Source: Anaerobiospirillum sp. NML120448
Lineage (GTDB): Bacteria; Pseudomonadota; Gammaproteobacteria; Enterobacterales; Succinivibrionaceae
Assembly: GCF_023050945.1 (NCBI RefSeq)
Contig: NZ_JALKIM010000001.1
Location: 1-64,000, forward strand
Reading direction: 5' to 3'
DNA length: 64,000 nucleotides
The notes under the pieces are model-generated. The model was not told where the DNA came from, ran no database searches, and saw only the letters and a program-made list of their open reading frames with translations. Positions 18,210 through 27,152 of the stretch are shown one piece after another (position 1 is the stretch's first letter; each line of letters opens with the position of its first letter). The position numbers and the translations under genes were made by a program.

Positions 18210-19754
18210 ATGCCTTGTAGTCAACCTTTTCCTTTTTTCTGCTTTATGACACCTTTTTTTAAGAGCAAGTTTTTTAAATTTTGCGCTTTTATGCTGGCTT
18301 TAGTAGCAGTTAGCACTCCTTTTTGGCTATTTAACAGCACCCAGTCTGTTGTTACCACCAATAAACAACAGTCTAATGCGTTAAACCATGAGCCTATTGA
18401 TGCTGCTATTGATGCTCCTATTGTCGATACTCAAAACTCAAAAACTACAGGCACAATAGAGCTTAGCTCTTTAGAAAACTCAAAAGACTCACACAAAGCA
18501 AGCACTACCCCATCACCAGCTAAGGCTCAATCTCCAAGCGAGGCGCAATCGCAAAGCACGGCTCCAGCTCAGGCCTCAGCAGCCCCAGCTCCAGGCCAAG
18601 CCCAGGGCTCTGACCAAGCTAAAGGCCAGAGCTCTGCACAAGATGCTGCAAGCTCTAGCTTAGAGCCAGTAAAGCAACAAGGCTCTAGACAAATTAAGGA
18701 ACAGTCCCTTGCTCAGGGCTCTGAGCAGGCTAGGGACAAAGGACAAGAACAGACTAAGAGCCAAGGACTTAGCCTGGGCCTGGGTCATGGCCAGAGCCAT
18801 GATCAGGGCCAAGGTCTGGGTCAGGATGCCAAAAGACCTCAAGAGAGCTTATCTCAAAAGTTGGCTGATACAAGGAAACAAATAAAAGAGTCTGATGCTA
18901 ATGCTGTTAATAAAGATAGTAAGGTATTAACCTCTAGTGTGGAGCCTAGCCAGTTACAAGAGCAAGTTATAAGCTCTAAAGATGAGCTTAAAGAAGCTGT
19001 AAAGCCTATGACTTTGGCACAAAAAGTTAAAGCCATTACCGAAGCTCAAACTAAAGAGCAAAAAGCTCAATATCAGCGCTCTATTGAGGAGCGTCAGGAA
19101 ATGGTTGATGCAGCTATTGCTAGCATTGCTCAAAATAGCAAAATGTATCTACCACCTATGATTAGCTCTCGAGCTTTAGTGGTTACCTTTAGTGTACCTG
19201 TAGCAAATGCCGATTTATCAGATGACCAAGACCATGGTATTGACGCTACTACGGGAGCTACTGTTATTAAATATGACAACAAAGTTGATGGGGCTATGTC
19301 CTTTATTGCTAACAGGCTAAATCAAGAAAGTGGAGCGGATTTATACTACATAACACCTACCACTCAATATCCTAAGAAGCAAAAAAAGCTATATCAATTT
19401 GCTCTTAGTGAGCTTACAGATAAGAACTATCCAGAGCTTACTGATGATGTTCCTTTACATTTAGAACGCTATGACACTATTTACTTATGCTATCCAATCT
19501 GGTGGGACGATATGCCAGCGGCTATCTATAGCTTTTTAATTAAATACGACTTATCAGATAAAACCATTATCCCTGTATGCCTACATTCAGGAGATGAGTT
19601 TGCTAATACTATCAGCACTATAACTACTTACGAACCTCACGCTATTATTTATAAAAATGGCCTGGCTTTCTCAACCAAAGAATCACTTAACAGCAATTAT
19701 ATAAATAATAAGATTCGTTCTTTCTTAAGTAATTTAGCTGTCGATTTTAACTAA
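18210..19754 (+). CDS. membrane-anchored or secreted flavodoxin-fold protein, long Gln-rich linker
   Basis: A hydrophobic N-terminal segment (FKFCAFMLALVAVSTPFWLF, about residues 22-41) acts as signal anchor or signal peptide. Residues about 60-300 are low complexity (Gln/Ser/Ala/Gly/Lys), encoded partly by GC-rich hexamer repeats. The C-terminal 200 residues form a flavodoxin-like domain paralogous to the gene at 16731: shared YPIWW.D.P, YSF, DLS.KTIIP.C.H.G. The first FMN loop is altered (VVTFSVPVANADLSDDQDHG). No Shine-Dalgarno is evident for the ATG at 18210; an in-frame ATG at 18246 is a good alternative, starting MTPFFKSKFFKF. Role unknown. Confidence 0.75.
   Translation: MPCSQPFPFFCFMTPFFKSKFFKFCAFMLALVAVSTPFWLFNSTQSVVTTNKQQSNALNHEPIDAAIDAPIVDTQNSKTTGTIELSSLENSKDSHKASTTPSPAKAQSPSEAQSQSTAPAQASAAPAPGQAQGSDQAKGQSSAQDAASSSLEPVKQQGSRQIKEQSLAQGSEQARDKGQEQTKSQGLSLGLGHGQSHDQGQGLGQDAKRPQESLSQKLADTRKQIKESDANAVNKDSKVLTSSVEPSQLQEQVISSKDELKEAVKPMTLAQKVKAITEAQTKEQKAQYQRSIEERQEMVDAAIASIAQNSKMYLPPMISSRALVVTFSVPVANADLSDDQDHGIDATTGATVIKYDNKVDGAMSFIANRLNQESGADLYYITPTTQYPKKQKKLYQFALSELTDKNYPELTDDVPLHLERYDTIYLCYPIWWDDMPAAIYSFLIKYDLSDKTIIPVCLHSGDEFANTISTITTYEPHAIIYKNGLAFSTKESLNSNYINNKIRSFLSNLAVDFN
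18551..18831 (+). repeat. GC-rich hexamer tract inside the second flavodoxin-like gene
   Basis: In-frame degenerate hexamers of the CAGGGC, CAGAGC, CAGGCC and CAAGGC kinds encode Gln-Gly, Gln-Ser and Gln-Ala dipeptides in the linker. Composition is strikingly unlike the flanking A/T-rich coding sequence and resembles intergenic tracts A to D. Confidence 0.65.
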
Positions 19755-19759
19755 GCACA

Positions 19760-19797
19760 AAAAAACCTAGTTAATAAGTTAACTAGGTTTTTTCTTT
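19760..19797. terminator. bidirectional intrinsic terminator
   Basis: AAAAAACCTAGTTAA (19760-19774), TAAG loop, TTAACTAGGTTTTTT (19779-19793). Perfect 15-bp stem between the convergent second flavodoxin-like gene and the PTS gene. Confidence 0.9.
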
Positions 19798-19799
19798 TC

Positions 19800-21875
19800 T
19801 TACTTGCTAGCCTCTATCTTATCAGCGCTACCTTGAGGCTGATCCATCTGGCCCATCGATTCTGACTGCTCTTGCTCTCCTGATTGGTAAGAGTGATCAG
19901 GCTGTTCAGACTGGTCATGCTGGCCAGACTGGCCAGGAAGGTTAGATCTAGTTGCAGCTTGTGGCTCCTGAGGGGCGTTAGTCTCTGTAGCTACCTCTTC
20001 TTTGGCCACTGGAGAGCTTAACAATGCAAATAGTATGGCTCCTACACCGACACCACCCAATAAAGACAGTAAGTAGAACAAAGGATTAGTAGAGAGTGGA
20101 ATAATAAAGATACCACCATGAGGAGCACAAACACCACAGTTAAATAACATACTTAATGCACCAGCTGTAGCTGAGCCTAAGATACATGCTATACGGAGGC
20201 GCTTGCGAGCTAAATAAGGTAATACTGCCTCAGTGATAAACAATAAGCCCTTAAACATAGCAGCAAAGCCTAAGGAGCACTCATGAGCGCTAAAGTGACT
20301 TGGAGCCAAAATACGTGAGGCTACACCTGCGGCAATAGGAGGCACCATACCACCTAACATAACTGAGGCCATTACAATAGAACCAGGGCCGTTTTCTGGC
20401 AAACAATCAGCTAATAATAAAACTCCAGAGGCATAGGCAAGCTTATTAAATGGGCCGCCCATATCAGCTGACATCATACCTGCTAAAACAGCACCTATAG
20501 ATACTAAGGTGATAGTGTTGGCATCAGTAATGAAGTCATTAATGAAATTATCAATTAAAGCTGCGGGTAAATTAGTTATGTATTGCGCAATAAGCGTAGT
20601 AATAACCGCACCTGCCAGAGGATAAACCAACAGGGCAAACATGGCATCATGCCCTTTTAAAAACCTCTGAGCAACTCTTGCGACCACAAAGGCTACGCCA
20701 CCACCAACAAAACCATTGAGCAGAGCACCTATCACACCAGCTGATGCCATATCGGCCATGACACCGCCCGTAAAGCCAGCTACTAAAGCCATACGGCCAG
20801 CCATAGAAAAGGCAATAAAGGCACTTAAAACTGGAAATAATAAGCTACCGATACTATAACCAATGGAATCTAAGAATAGGCCTAAACTAGTTGTTTTTAT
20901 AAAGTCTAAACGAGCTACAGCAGATAAAATACCAGCAGTAGCAGCTAGAGGTAGCAAATAAGTTAAACCGCTCATTAAATGGCGGTAGAGCTTCATTGGA
21001 AGATTAGAAGACTCTTTTGAGATACTACCAATCTTATAGACAGGACAGTTAGGATCTAAAGCCTTTTTAATAAGCTCCTCTGGACGGTGCACACCATCAA
21101 CTACACCAGTACGCACCATAGGCTTACCAGCAAAGCGATCAATATCAACCGCTCTATCAGCTGCCACAATAACAGCTTTAGCTGAGGCAATATCCTCTGG
21201 CATGAGGCTATTTCTATTACCAGCTGCACCATCGGCCTCAACTTTAATAGTAATACCCAGCTCTTTAGCTTTAAGCTCTAAAGCCTCAGCTGCCATATAA
21301 GTATGAGACAATCCAGCAGGACAGGCAGTAACAGCTACAATGTCATAGCCTTTTTTCTCCTCAGGATGAGCGGCCTCATGCTCTTGTTGAGCGTGTTCTT
21401 GGGCCTCTTTTTCGTCCTCAATCGACTCTGCCTTATCAATAACGTCTAAAAACTCATCAACATTTTTGGCACTTAATAAAGAGCTACGAAAATGCTCATC
21501 AATAAGTAAAGTAGATAGTCTAGCTAGCACATCAAGGTGAGCGTCTGATGCTTGATGAGGAGAGGCAATCATAAAGATAAGATGGACACTCTCACCATCA
21601 ATAGAGTCAAAATCAACACCATTAGGCACAACCATGGCGGCAAGACCTGGATGGCTTACACCCTCACTTTTAGCATGAGGAATAGCAATGCCCTCACCAA
21701 GTCCAGTAGAACTTTTACGCTCACGGTCAAAAACAGCTTCACGAAATCTATTAATATCGTTAATACAGCCTGTTGATGCTATAGCCTCTACCAATCGAGA
21801 GATTGCATCTTCTTTACTAACAGGATCTGCATTAAGACATACAGAACGTTTTTCCAGCAAATCGCGAATACGCAT
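19800..21875 (-). CDS. PTS fructose-type EIIABC permease
   Basis: Imports and phosphorylates a sugar (fructose-family). Domain order is EIIA (1-150) with the phospho-His in AIPHAKS (His67), EIIB (about 177-275) with the phospho-Cys in ACPAGLSHTYMA (Cys185), and EIIC (about 295-645) with multiple membrane helices and GVCAPHGGIF. The final 45 residues are a Gln/Ser/Asp-rich tail not expected in the family. This A-B-C fused form resembles FruA-like transporters with an N-terminal EIIA. No fruK or fruB lies adjacent, so the substrate is inferred only. The ATG at 21875 follows TTTAGGGTAGGC, a modest ribosome-binding site. Confidence 0.92.
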   Translation of the reverse strand: MRIRDLLEKRSVCLNADPVSKEDAISRLVEAIASTGCINDINRFREAVFDRERKSSTGLGEGIAIPHAKSEGVSHPGLAAMVVPNGVDFDSIDGESVHLIFMIASPHQASDAHLDVLARLSTLLIDEHFRSSLLSAKNVDEFLDVIDKAESIEDEKEAQEHAQQEHEAAHPEEKKGYDIVAVTACPAGLSHTYMAAEALELKAKELGITIKVEADGAAGNRNSLMPEDIASAKAVIVAADRAVDIDRFAGKPMVRTGVVDGVHRPEELIKKALDPNCPVYKIGSISKESSNLPMKLYRHLMSGLTYLLPLAATAGILSAVARLDFIKTTSLGLFLDSIGYSIGSLLFPVLSAFIAFSMAGRMALVAGFTGGVMADMASAGVIGALLNGFVGGGVAFVVARVAQRFLKGHDAMFALLVYPLAGAVITTLIAQYITNLPAALIDNFINDFITDANTITLVSIGAVLAGMMSADMGGPFNKLAYASGVLLLADCLPENGPGSIVMASVMLGGMVPPIAAGVASRILAPSHFSAHECSLGFAAMFKGLLFITEAVLPYLARKRLRIACILGSATAGALSMLFNCGVCAPHGGIFIIPLSTNPLFYLLSLLGGVGVGAILFALLSSPVAKEEVATETNAPQEPQAATRSNLPGQSGQHDQSEQPDHSYQSGEQEQSESMGQMDQPQGSADKIEASK

Positions 21876-21924
21876 ATGCCTACCCTAAATTAATCTAACT
21901 AAACTAAGCTGAAACTTTATGTGA

Positions 21925-21955
21925 TTTGGCCTAGAGCCATAAGCTCTAGGCCAAA
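21925..21955. repeat. perfect 13-bp inverted repeat between cation transporter and PTS genes
   Basis: TTTGGCCTAGAGC (21925-21937) and GCTCTAGGCCAAA (21943-21955) with a 5-nt loop. Neither strand has a T-run after it, so it is not a canonical terminator. It lies just after the cation transporter stop and about 50 nt before the PTS start on the same strand; it could be an operator or an mRNA-processing or stability stem. Confidence 0.7.
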
Positions 21956-21957
21956 GA

Positions 21958-23259
21958 TTAAGATTCAGTATCTGAGCCTGATTTGGTAACTTTGATATTA
22001 TCTAAATCACTCTCTTTAGACTCATAAAAGTTTTTTGGTACTTGGCAGAATTGATTATCAACAAAGGTAATGTCTTTATAGGCATCTACACCCTCTGGCT
22101 CCATATGCAGCATAATATCGGCATCAGGGAAGAAGCGACGAATATTGTTCTCAGCCTCAGTGGCAATATCATGAGCGTGGGCTAAAGACATTTTATTGTC
22201 TAAAACCAAATGGCATTGAATGTAATGTTGAGGACCAGCTTTACGGGTTCTTAAATCATGGAAAGACTCAATGCCGTCAACAGCTAATATGGAGCGAATA
22301 ATCTTATTATTGTCACTAACTGACATTGATTTGTCTAACAAAGTACCTACAGCTATCTGACCAATATGCCAAGAGCTTTTCATAATATATAGGCCTAATA
22401 AAATAGTGACTAAACCATCAGACCATTCATAGCCCATCTTAGTTAAGATTAACGAAACAATAACGCTTAAGTTTAATCCCACATCAGATAAATAATGGAA
22501 GCGATCGGCAGCTACAGCCTCACTTTGAGTAAGCTTACATACATAACCTTGGAAAACAGTTAGCACTAAAGTAAGCGCAATAGAGGCAATAGAAACATAA
22601 ATAGCAATATCGATATAGCCAATCATTACAGGCTTAATCAAGCGCTCGTAACCATTAAAGATTAACAATAAGGCAGAGCCGCAAATAAAAGCAGCTTGAG
22701 ATAAAGATGCTAAAGCTTCTGCTTTATAGTGACCAAAACGGTGTTGCTTATCAGCTGGCTGTAGCGCATAACGCAAAGCTAATAAGTTGATAAAAGATGC
22801 GCCTAAGTCAATTAAAGAATCAGTCAAGGACGCTAAAATAGTCGCAGAACCAGAGAATAACCAGACAATAAATTTCATTAAAATTAATAAAATTGCAGTT
22901 ACTACTGAGGCTGTGCCTGCGAGCAATACTAATTTTTTGTAACGACTTGGTAGGGCTTGGGGCTCATTATGGGTATGCGCGCCGCTACAACCTTCAGTTT
23001 TATGCTCAGCGCAATCTTGGCCATGATTAACTTGTGCTTTGCAGCCAGTACAATCTTTCATATCAGCTGGAGCACATTGACAATCATGAATATCCTCTTG
23101 CTTAGCTAGAGGATCTTGATGGCAATTAAAGCCACAAGAAGTATTCTTGATGACTTTGATTTTGTCGCTCTTGTCATCACTTAAAGCTGGAGCTTCAAGA
23201 TCTTGATTTATCTTGTCCACTTGGTTACCTATCAATCCCAAAAATTTGGTTCGTTTCAA
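21958..23259 (-). CDS. cation diffusion facilitator (FieF-like) with Cys/His-rich N-terminus
   Basis: Proton-coupled divalent-metal efflux protein. Six membrane helices span about residues 108-310, with the paired acidic metal site SLTDSLIDLGAS in helix 2 and DRFHYLSDVGLNL in helix 5. A cytoplasmic CDF dimerisation domain follows (about 315-410). Unusually, the first 100 residues include eight Cys and six His between positions 42 and 97 (for example CGFNCH, HDCQC, CTGC, HTHNE), a probable metal-binding extension. Start codon is uncertain: TTG at 23259 (AGG about 8 nt upstream) or GTG at 23220 (AGG about 7 nt upstream); both retain the Cys/His region. Metal specificity is unknown. Confidence 0.88.
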   Translation of the reverse strand: MKRTKFLGLIGNQVDKINQDLEAPALSDDKSDKIKVIKNTSCGFNCHQDPLAKQEDIHDCQCAPADMKDCTGCKAQVNHGQDCAEHKTEGCSGAHTHNEPQALPSRYKKLVLLAGTASVVTAILLILMKFIVWLFSGSATILASLTDSLIDLGASFINLLALRYALQPADKQHRFGHYKAEALASLSQAAFICGSALLLIFNGYERLIKPVMIGYIDIAIYVSIASIALTLVLTVFQGYVCKLTQSEAVAADRFHYLSDVGLNLSVIVSLILTKMGYEWSDGLVTILLGLYIMKSSWHIGQIAVGTLLDKSMSVSDNNKIIRSILAVDGIESFHDLRTRKAGPQHYIQCHLVLDNKMSLAHAHDIATEAENNIRRFFPDADIMLHMEPEGVDAYKDITFVDNQFCQVPKNFYESKESDLDNIKVTKSGSDTES

Positions 23260-23558
23260 TAGTTATGCCTAATTTTACCAAGTTAGAGCTAAGTTAGTCA
23301 TGCAAAAATAATTAAAAAATCAGGCACAAGATCAGGGCAGAGGCTTTTACTAACAACATTGCCCAAATTCCAAAATTGTGAGTTACAACAAAAAGCAAAA
23401 AAAGAGCTTATTATTAATTATTTAATAAAGTAGATTTTGCGTTAATTAAGTGTAAATTTGTATCTAAGGACTTTTGATTTCAATCTTTAGGTATCAATCG
23501 CTAAATAAGTTAGTGCTTTAGCAAGGTCTCTAGTTCACCAAAAAGGAGCTGGTTTTAT

Positions 23559-26273
23559 ATGATGGTCAATCATTTTTTACGTGCGTTATTCTACTGGCCT
23601 ATTCGAATTACTGCTACTTGTGAACCTATTCCTTTTGAGCCTCTTAAGTATATTAAGATCGACCCTAATAAAAAGATTGTTTATATTATGGTCTCTTCTT
23701 CTGTTGGTAATATGCTTACCGTAGAGCGCCTCACTAAACAATTAAATTGGCCTAGCCCTTTTGAAAAAATAACTATAGGCAATAAGACTTTGCCTCGTAC
23801 TGCCTATTTAAGAAGCCCTTCCTTTTTTAGCTCTAATGCTCATATTCGTGATATTAGTGAGATTATCTTTGATTGGTTTGATGCTTGTGAGCAAACTAAT
23901 GAAGATTTACAAATCATCCCTATTAGCGTTTTATGGTCACGAGATCCAAGTATTGAAGGTAGCGCTATTAGAGGCATCGATTTATCAACTCCAGGATGGC
24001 GTAAGTTCTTAACTTTAACCTTTGCAGGTCGTGATAATTGCACCATAATTTCTGATCCTTGCTTAGCCTCAGTGCTCAAAGAGCGCCTCATGGCAATTGA
24101 GGACAGTAAGTTACGTGCAAAAACTTTATCTCGTCTTATTTCCTTGCACTTCTTACGTAAGGCCCGCTCTATTGTTGGTCGTCCATTCCCTAATCGCCAA
24201 AAACTCTTAGGTGAATTGGTGGAGCGTACAGGTACCCAAACAGCCATTAAGGAGGCTATGGAGCGCACGGGAGAGAGTAAGGAGGCCTTGGAGAAAAAGG
24301 CTCATGAAATCTTTGACATCATGATTGCTGATACTCGCTATCCGCTCTTACGCTTCTTTAATACTATTATTTCCTTAATTTGGAAGCGCATTTATCATGG
24401 TCAAAGCATTGTTGGTGCTAATAAGGTTCGCGAGTTAGTGCAAAATGGCTATGAGATTATTTACATCCCATGCCATCGCTCTCATATGGACTATATCTTA
24501 TTACTCTTTGCTATTTTCCATGAGGGCTTACCTATTCCTCAAGTAGCCTCAGGTGATAATCTCAATTTCTTCCCTGTAGGCCAAATTATTCGTCGTTGTG
24601 GCTCTTACTTTATCCGCCGCAAGATGAAGGGTGACACTTTCTATACCGCCTTGTTTAGAGAGTATCTTTCTGTACTCTTTGAACGTGGCTATGCTACTGA
24701 GTTCTTTATTGAAGGTGGCCGCTCTCGCACTGGTCGTACTCTACCGCCACGTACAGGCATGGTGTCCATGACTGTTCAAGCTCAATTGCGTGGTATAGAG
24801 CGTCCTATTGCTTTTATTCCTACTTACTTAGGCTATGAGCATGTAATGGAAGTTGGCTCTTATATGCATGAGCTTGAGGGTGCTAAAAAGCAAAAGGAAA
24901 GCATCAAAGGCTTGCTCGGCATCTTTAAACGTATGCGCTACTATGGCCGTGGCTACGTTACTTTTGGTGAGCCTATTAGTGTGCCACGCTTTTTAAATGA
25001 ACATGTGCCTGATTGGCATAAGGACATTGATCCCTCTGGTAACGCCCGCCCAGAATGGCTTTACGACACGGTAAATCAACTAAGCCACGAAATTATTATC
25101 AAGCTTAATGATTCAGCCTCGGTAAATGGTATTAATTTATGTGCTTTGGCCATTATTGGTGATGCTGACCATACTCTTAGCATCAATATGTTAAAGCGCT
25201 GCTTGAAATTGTACTTACTGGTCTTAAGCTGCGATGAGAAGCGCAAAAATCTTCTGCCAAGCTCTGGGGTTGATACTTTAATCAATCAGGCTTTAGAGCT
25301 TAATAAGTTCAAGGTCTATGATGTGGGCGATGATATGAAGTTCGTACGCCCAAGCCGTGGCCAGACCTTACAGCTTACTTACTTCCAAAATAATATTCTG
25401 CACCTGATTGCTCTGCCTGCATTAATTGCCAATATCTTAATTCGCAATGGCCATATTTTTAGAGAAGATGTTATTGCGAATACTAGGTCTTTATTCTATT
25501 TCTTAAAGCATGAGCTTTTTGTCCCTGTTGAGGAGGACGAGCTTGATGCCCTTATTATCAAGTACATTGATGTCTTTGTTCAGGGCGGCTACATAGTTGA
25601 GCTTGATAATAAGATGCTTACCTTATCTGGTGATGGCTTTGAAGAGTTATTAATTCTTTCTAGCTCTATTCGACTTAACCTAGTGCGTTATCTCATTGCG
25701 GTAACGATTCTTAAGCAAATGAATGATGGTGCCATTAACAAAAAGGAATTTATTCAATATTGCGTTGATTTATGTAAGCAAGTGCCATCAGACGTTACCA
25801 ACAACTCTCCAGAGTTTGCTGACCCTATTATGTTTGACATCATGTGTGATACTTTTGTCCGCCATAATTACTTTATCTATCTTGATGATGACACCATTAA
25901 ACCTCATCGCACCAAGGTCAATAAACTATCACGTGCCGCTCAGCCTTTATTAGCTGCCAAATTAGTTAAGCATCTCAAACGAGAAATTGCCCAAATTAAG
26001 ATTGCCAGCTTAAAAGAAGCCCTACTTGATAAGGCCCATAACAAGGCTCTAGCCGCCGCTGCGGCAGCTGCCCAAGCAGCTGCTGCCGCAGCTACAGCCA
26101 CCAGCACCAGTGCAAGCCCTGATGCTGGCACTAGCACTAGCGCAGGTGCTGATGCTGGTGCTACTGCTAGCGCAGCAAGCAATAGCGCCAGTGTAAGCGC
26201 AGGCGCAGCCAATGGTGATAGTGCGGGCGCTGGGGCTGATGCTGATGCTGAGGCCAAGGAGAGCAAGAGCTAA
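23559..26273 (+). CDS. plsB: glycerol-3-phosphate acyltransferase PlsB
   Basis: Inner-membrane enzyme that acylates the sn-1 position of glycerol 3-phosphate, the first step of phospholipid synthesis. The HX4D motif is in CHRSHMDYI, motif II at GDNLNFFPVG, motif III at FIEGGRSRTGRTLPP and motif IV at AFIPTYLGYE. Length is 904 residues (E. coli about 807). The last roughly 75 residues are an Ala/Ser/Gly/Asp repeat tail encoded by AGCACTAGCGC-like hexamers, apparently a slippage-prone extension. AGGAG lies 11 nt upstream of the ATG at 23559. The long antisense frame over the tail is an artefact of its composition. Confidence 0.96.
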   Translation: MMVNHFLRALFYWPIRITATCEPIPFEPLKYIKIDPNKKIVYIMVSSSVGNMLTVERLTKQLNWPSPFEKITIGNKTLPRTAYLRSPSFFSSNAHIRDISEIIFDWFDACEQTNEDLQIIPISVLWSRDPSIEGSAIRGIDLSTPGWRKFLTLTFAGRDNCTIISDPCLASVLKERLMAIEDSKLRAKTLSRLISLHFLRKARSIVGRPFPNRQKLLGELVERTGTQTAIKEAMERTGESKEALEKKAHEIFDIMIADTRYPLLRFFNTIISLIWKRIYHGQSIVGANKVRELVQNGYEIIYIPCHRSHMDYILLLFAIFHEGLPIPQVASGDNLNFFPVGQIIRRCGSYFIRRKMKGDTFYTALFREYLSVLFERGYATEFFIEGGRSRTGRTLPPRTGMVSMTVQAQLRGIERPIAFIPTYLGYEHVMEVGSYMHELEGAKKQKESIKGLLGIFKRMRYYGRGYVTFGEPISVPRFLNEHVPDWHKDIDPSGNARPEWLYDTVNQLSHEIIIKLNDSASVNGINLCALAIIGDADHTLSINMLKRCLKLYLLVLSCDEKRKNLLPSSGVDTLINQALELNKFKVYDVGDDMKFVRPSRGQTLQLTYFQNNILHLIALPALIANILIRNGHIFREDVIANTRSLFYFLKHELFVPVEEDELDALIIKYIDVFVQGGYIVELDNKMLTLSGDGFEELLILSSSIRLNLVRYLIAVTILKQMNDGAINKKEFIQYCVDLCKQVPSDVTNNSPEFADPIMFDIMCDTFVRHNYFIYLDDDTIKPHRTKVNKLSRAAQPLLAAKLVKHLKREIAQIKIASLKEALLDKAHNKALAAAAAAAQAAAAAATATSTSASPDAGTSTSAGADAGATASAASNSASVSAGAANGDSAGAGADADAEAKESKS
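26042..26262 (+). repeat. Ala/Ser-coding hexamer tract in the plsB 3' end
   Basis: Degenerate GCTAGC, AGCACT, GCAGGT and GATGCT units run through the last roughly 220 nt of plsB. Similar tracts occur in priA (about 5741-5800) and in the first flavodoxin-like gene (about 16845-16925). This class differs from the CAGGGC-type GC-rich tracts. Confidence 0.6.
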
Positions 26274-26622
26274 GAGTTGGCCTTTAAGCTCACCAAGTTT
26301 GCTTAGTAGTGCATTTGATGGCAGGGAGCCTATTATCAAGATTATATGAGGCCAAAATTGAGGTGAGCTATTAGGTTTTAAGCGCTTAAAGCTTGAGCCT
26401 ATAGTGCAAAGATCATAAGAACAGCTAAAATGTGGCACAAAATGCTAAAATTAGAATGATTTTTGCAAGAGTAAGCTTGAGGAATGTTTTTTGACAACTT
26501 CCTTGTACGCTAAATAGTCCTAATAGCTAAATCTAAAGCTCATAGTAGACAAGAAACATCTGAGCTTAGCTTAGCTTTGATGTTTAACAAGCTTTGTTGT
26601 AATTCAGGAAGTAATATCCATC
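26274..26622. other. spacer plsB to FliL-like gene
   Basis: About 350 nt. No terminator-quality hairpin follows plsB, and no convincing promoter could be chosen for the next gene. Nothing else is recognised. Confidence 0.4.
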
Positions 26623-27093
26623 ATGTACCAGAAGATTTTATTAACAGCCGCCACTGCGTTGCTCTTAGGTTCTATGAGCCCTGTCTATGCAGCAGCTCCT
26701 CACGAGCCAATTGATATTTCTCAAGATTCCCAAGATCCTGCTCAGGCCTTAGCTGATGCTATGACTCCAGAGATTGGTTATTATGATATGACCCCTGACT
26801 TTACTACCAACTTAGCCAGCTCTGGCACAGGTCGTTTACATTATTTACGTGTTCACGTAAATATCATGGTTAAAGACAGCCGTGATTTACCTTTATTAAC
26901 CACTCACGATGCATTAATCCGTGATGCAATTGTGACTATTATTGGTTCCAAAGAATATAACGCTATTGCCACAGCTGCTGGTCGTGAGGCCTTACGTGCA
27001 GAGTGCCGTGCTCGTGTAGCAGAGTTATTAACTCAAAAGAAAAATGGCCCTGTAATCCAAGATTTGCTCTTTACTAACTATATTTACCAATAA
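26623..27093 (+). CDS. exported FliL-family protein, orphan
   Basis: 156 residues: an N-terminal signal peptide (LLTAATALLLGSMSPVYA, cleavage about residue 24) and a FliL-like domain with YYDMTPDFTTNL, LHYLRVHVNIMVKD, HDALIRDAIVTIIGS, GREALRAECRARV and the terminal VIQDLLFTNYIYQ, which closely follows the FliL pattern. Classical FliL is anchored by an uncleaved helix beside the flagellar stator and lies in a fli operon. Here no flagellar gene is nearby and the leader looks cleavable. It ends at a strong terminator (27116-27149). It may act in motility or as an independent periplasmic SPFH/FliL-like factor; the latter is speculation. Confidence 0.78.
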   Translation: MYQKILLTAATALLLGSMSPVYAAAPHEPIDISQDSQDPAQALADAMTPEIGYYDMTPDFTTNLASSGTGRLHYLRVHVNIMVKDSRDLPLLTTHDALIRDAIVTIIGSKEYNAIATAAGREALRAECRARVAELLTQKKNGPVIQDLLFTNYIYQ

Positions 27094-27115
27094 ATCTTAG
27101 ATTTTGGTCAAAGCA

Positions 27116-27149
27116 AAAAAAAGCGTAACTAAAAAGTTACGCTTTTTTT
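27116..27149. terminator. bidirectional intrinsic terminator
   Basis: AAAAAAAGCGTAACT (27116-27130), AAAA loop, AGTTACGCTTTTTTT (27135-27149). Perfect 15-bp stem between convergent genes. Confidence 0.92.
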
Positions 27150-27152
27150 GTA

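Noticed and set aside
25940-26438. Long minus-strand open frames (108 and 129 codons) opposite the plsB 3' end
   Set aside because: They read Ala/Ser/Leu-rich nonsense created by the low-complexity tail of plsB and have no ribosome-binding site or family match.
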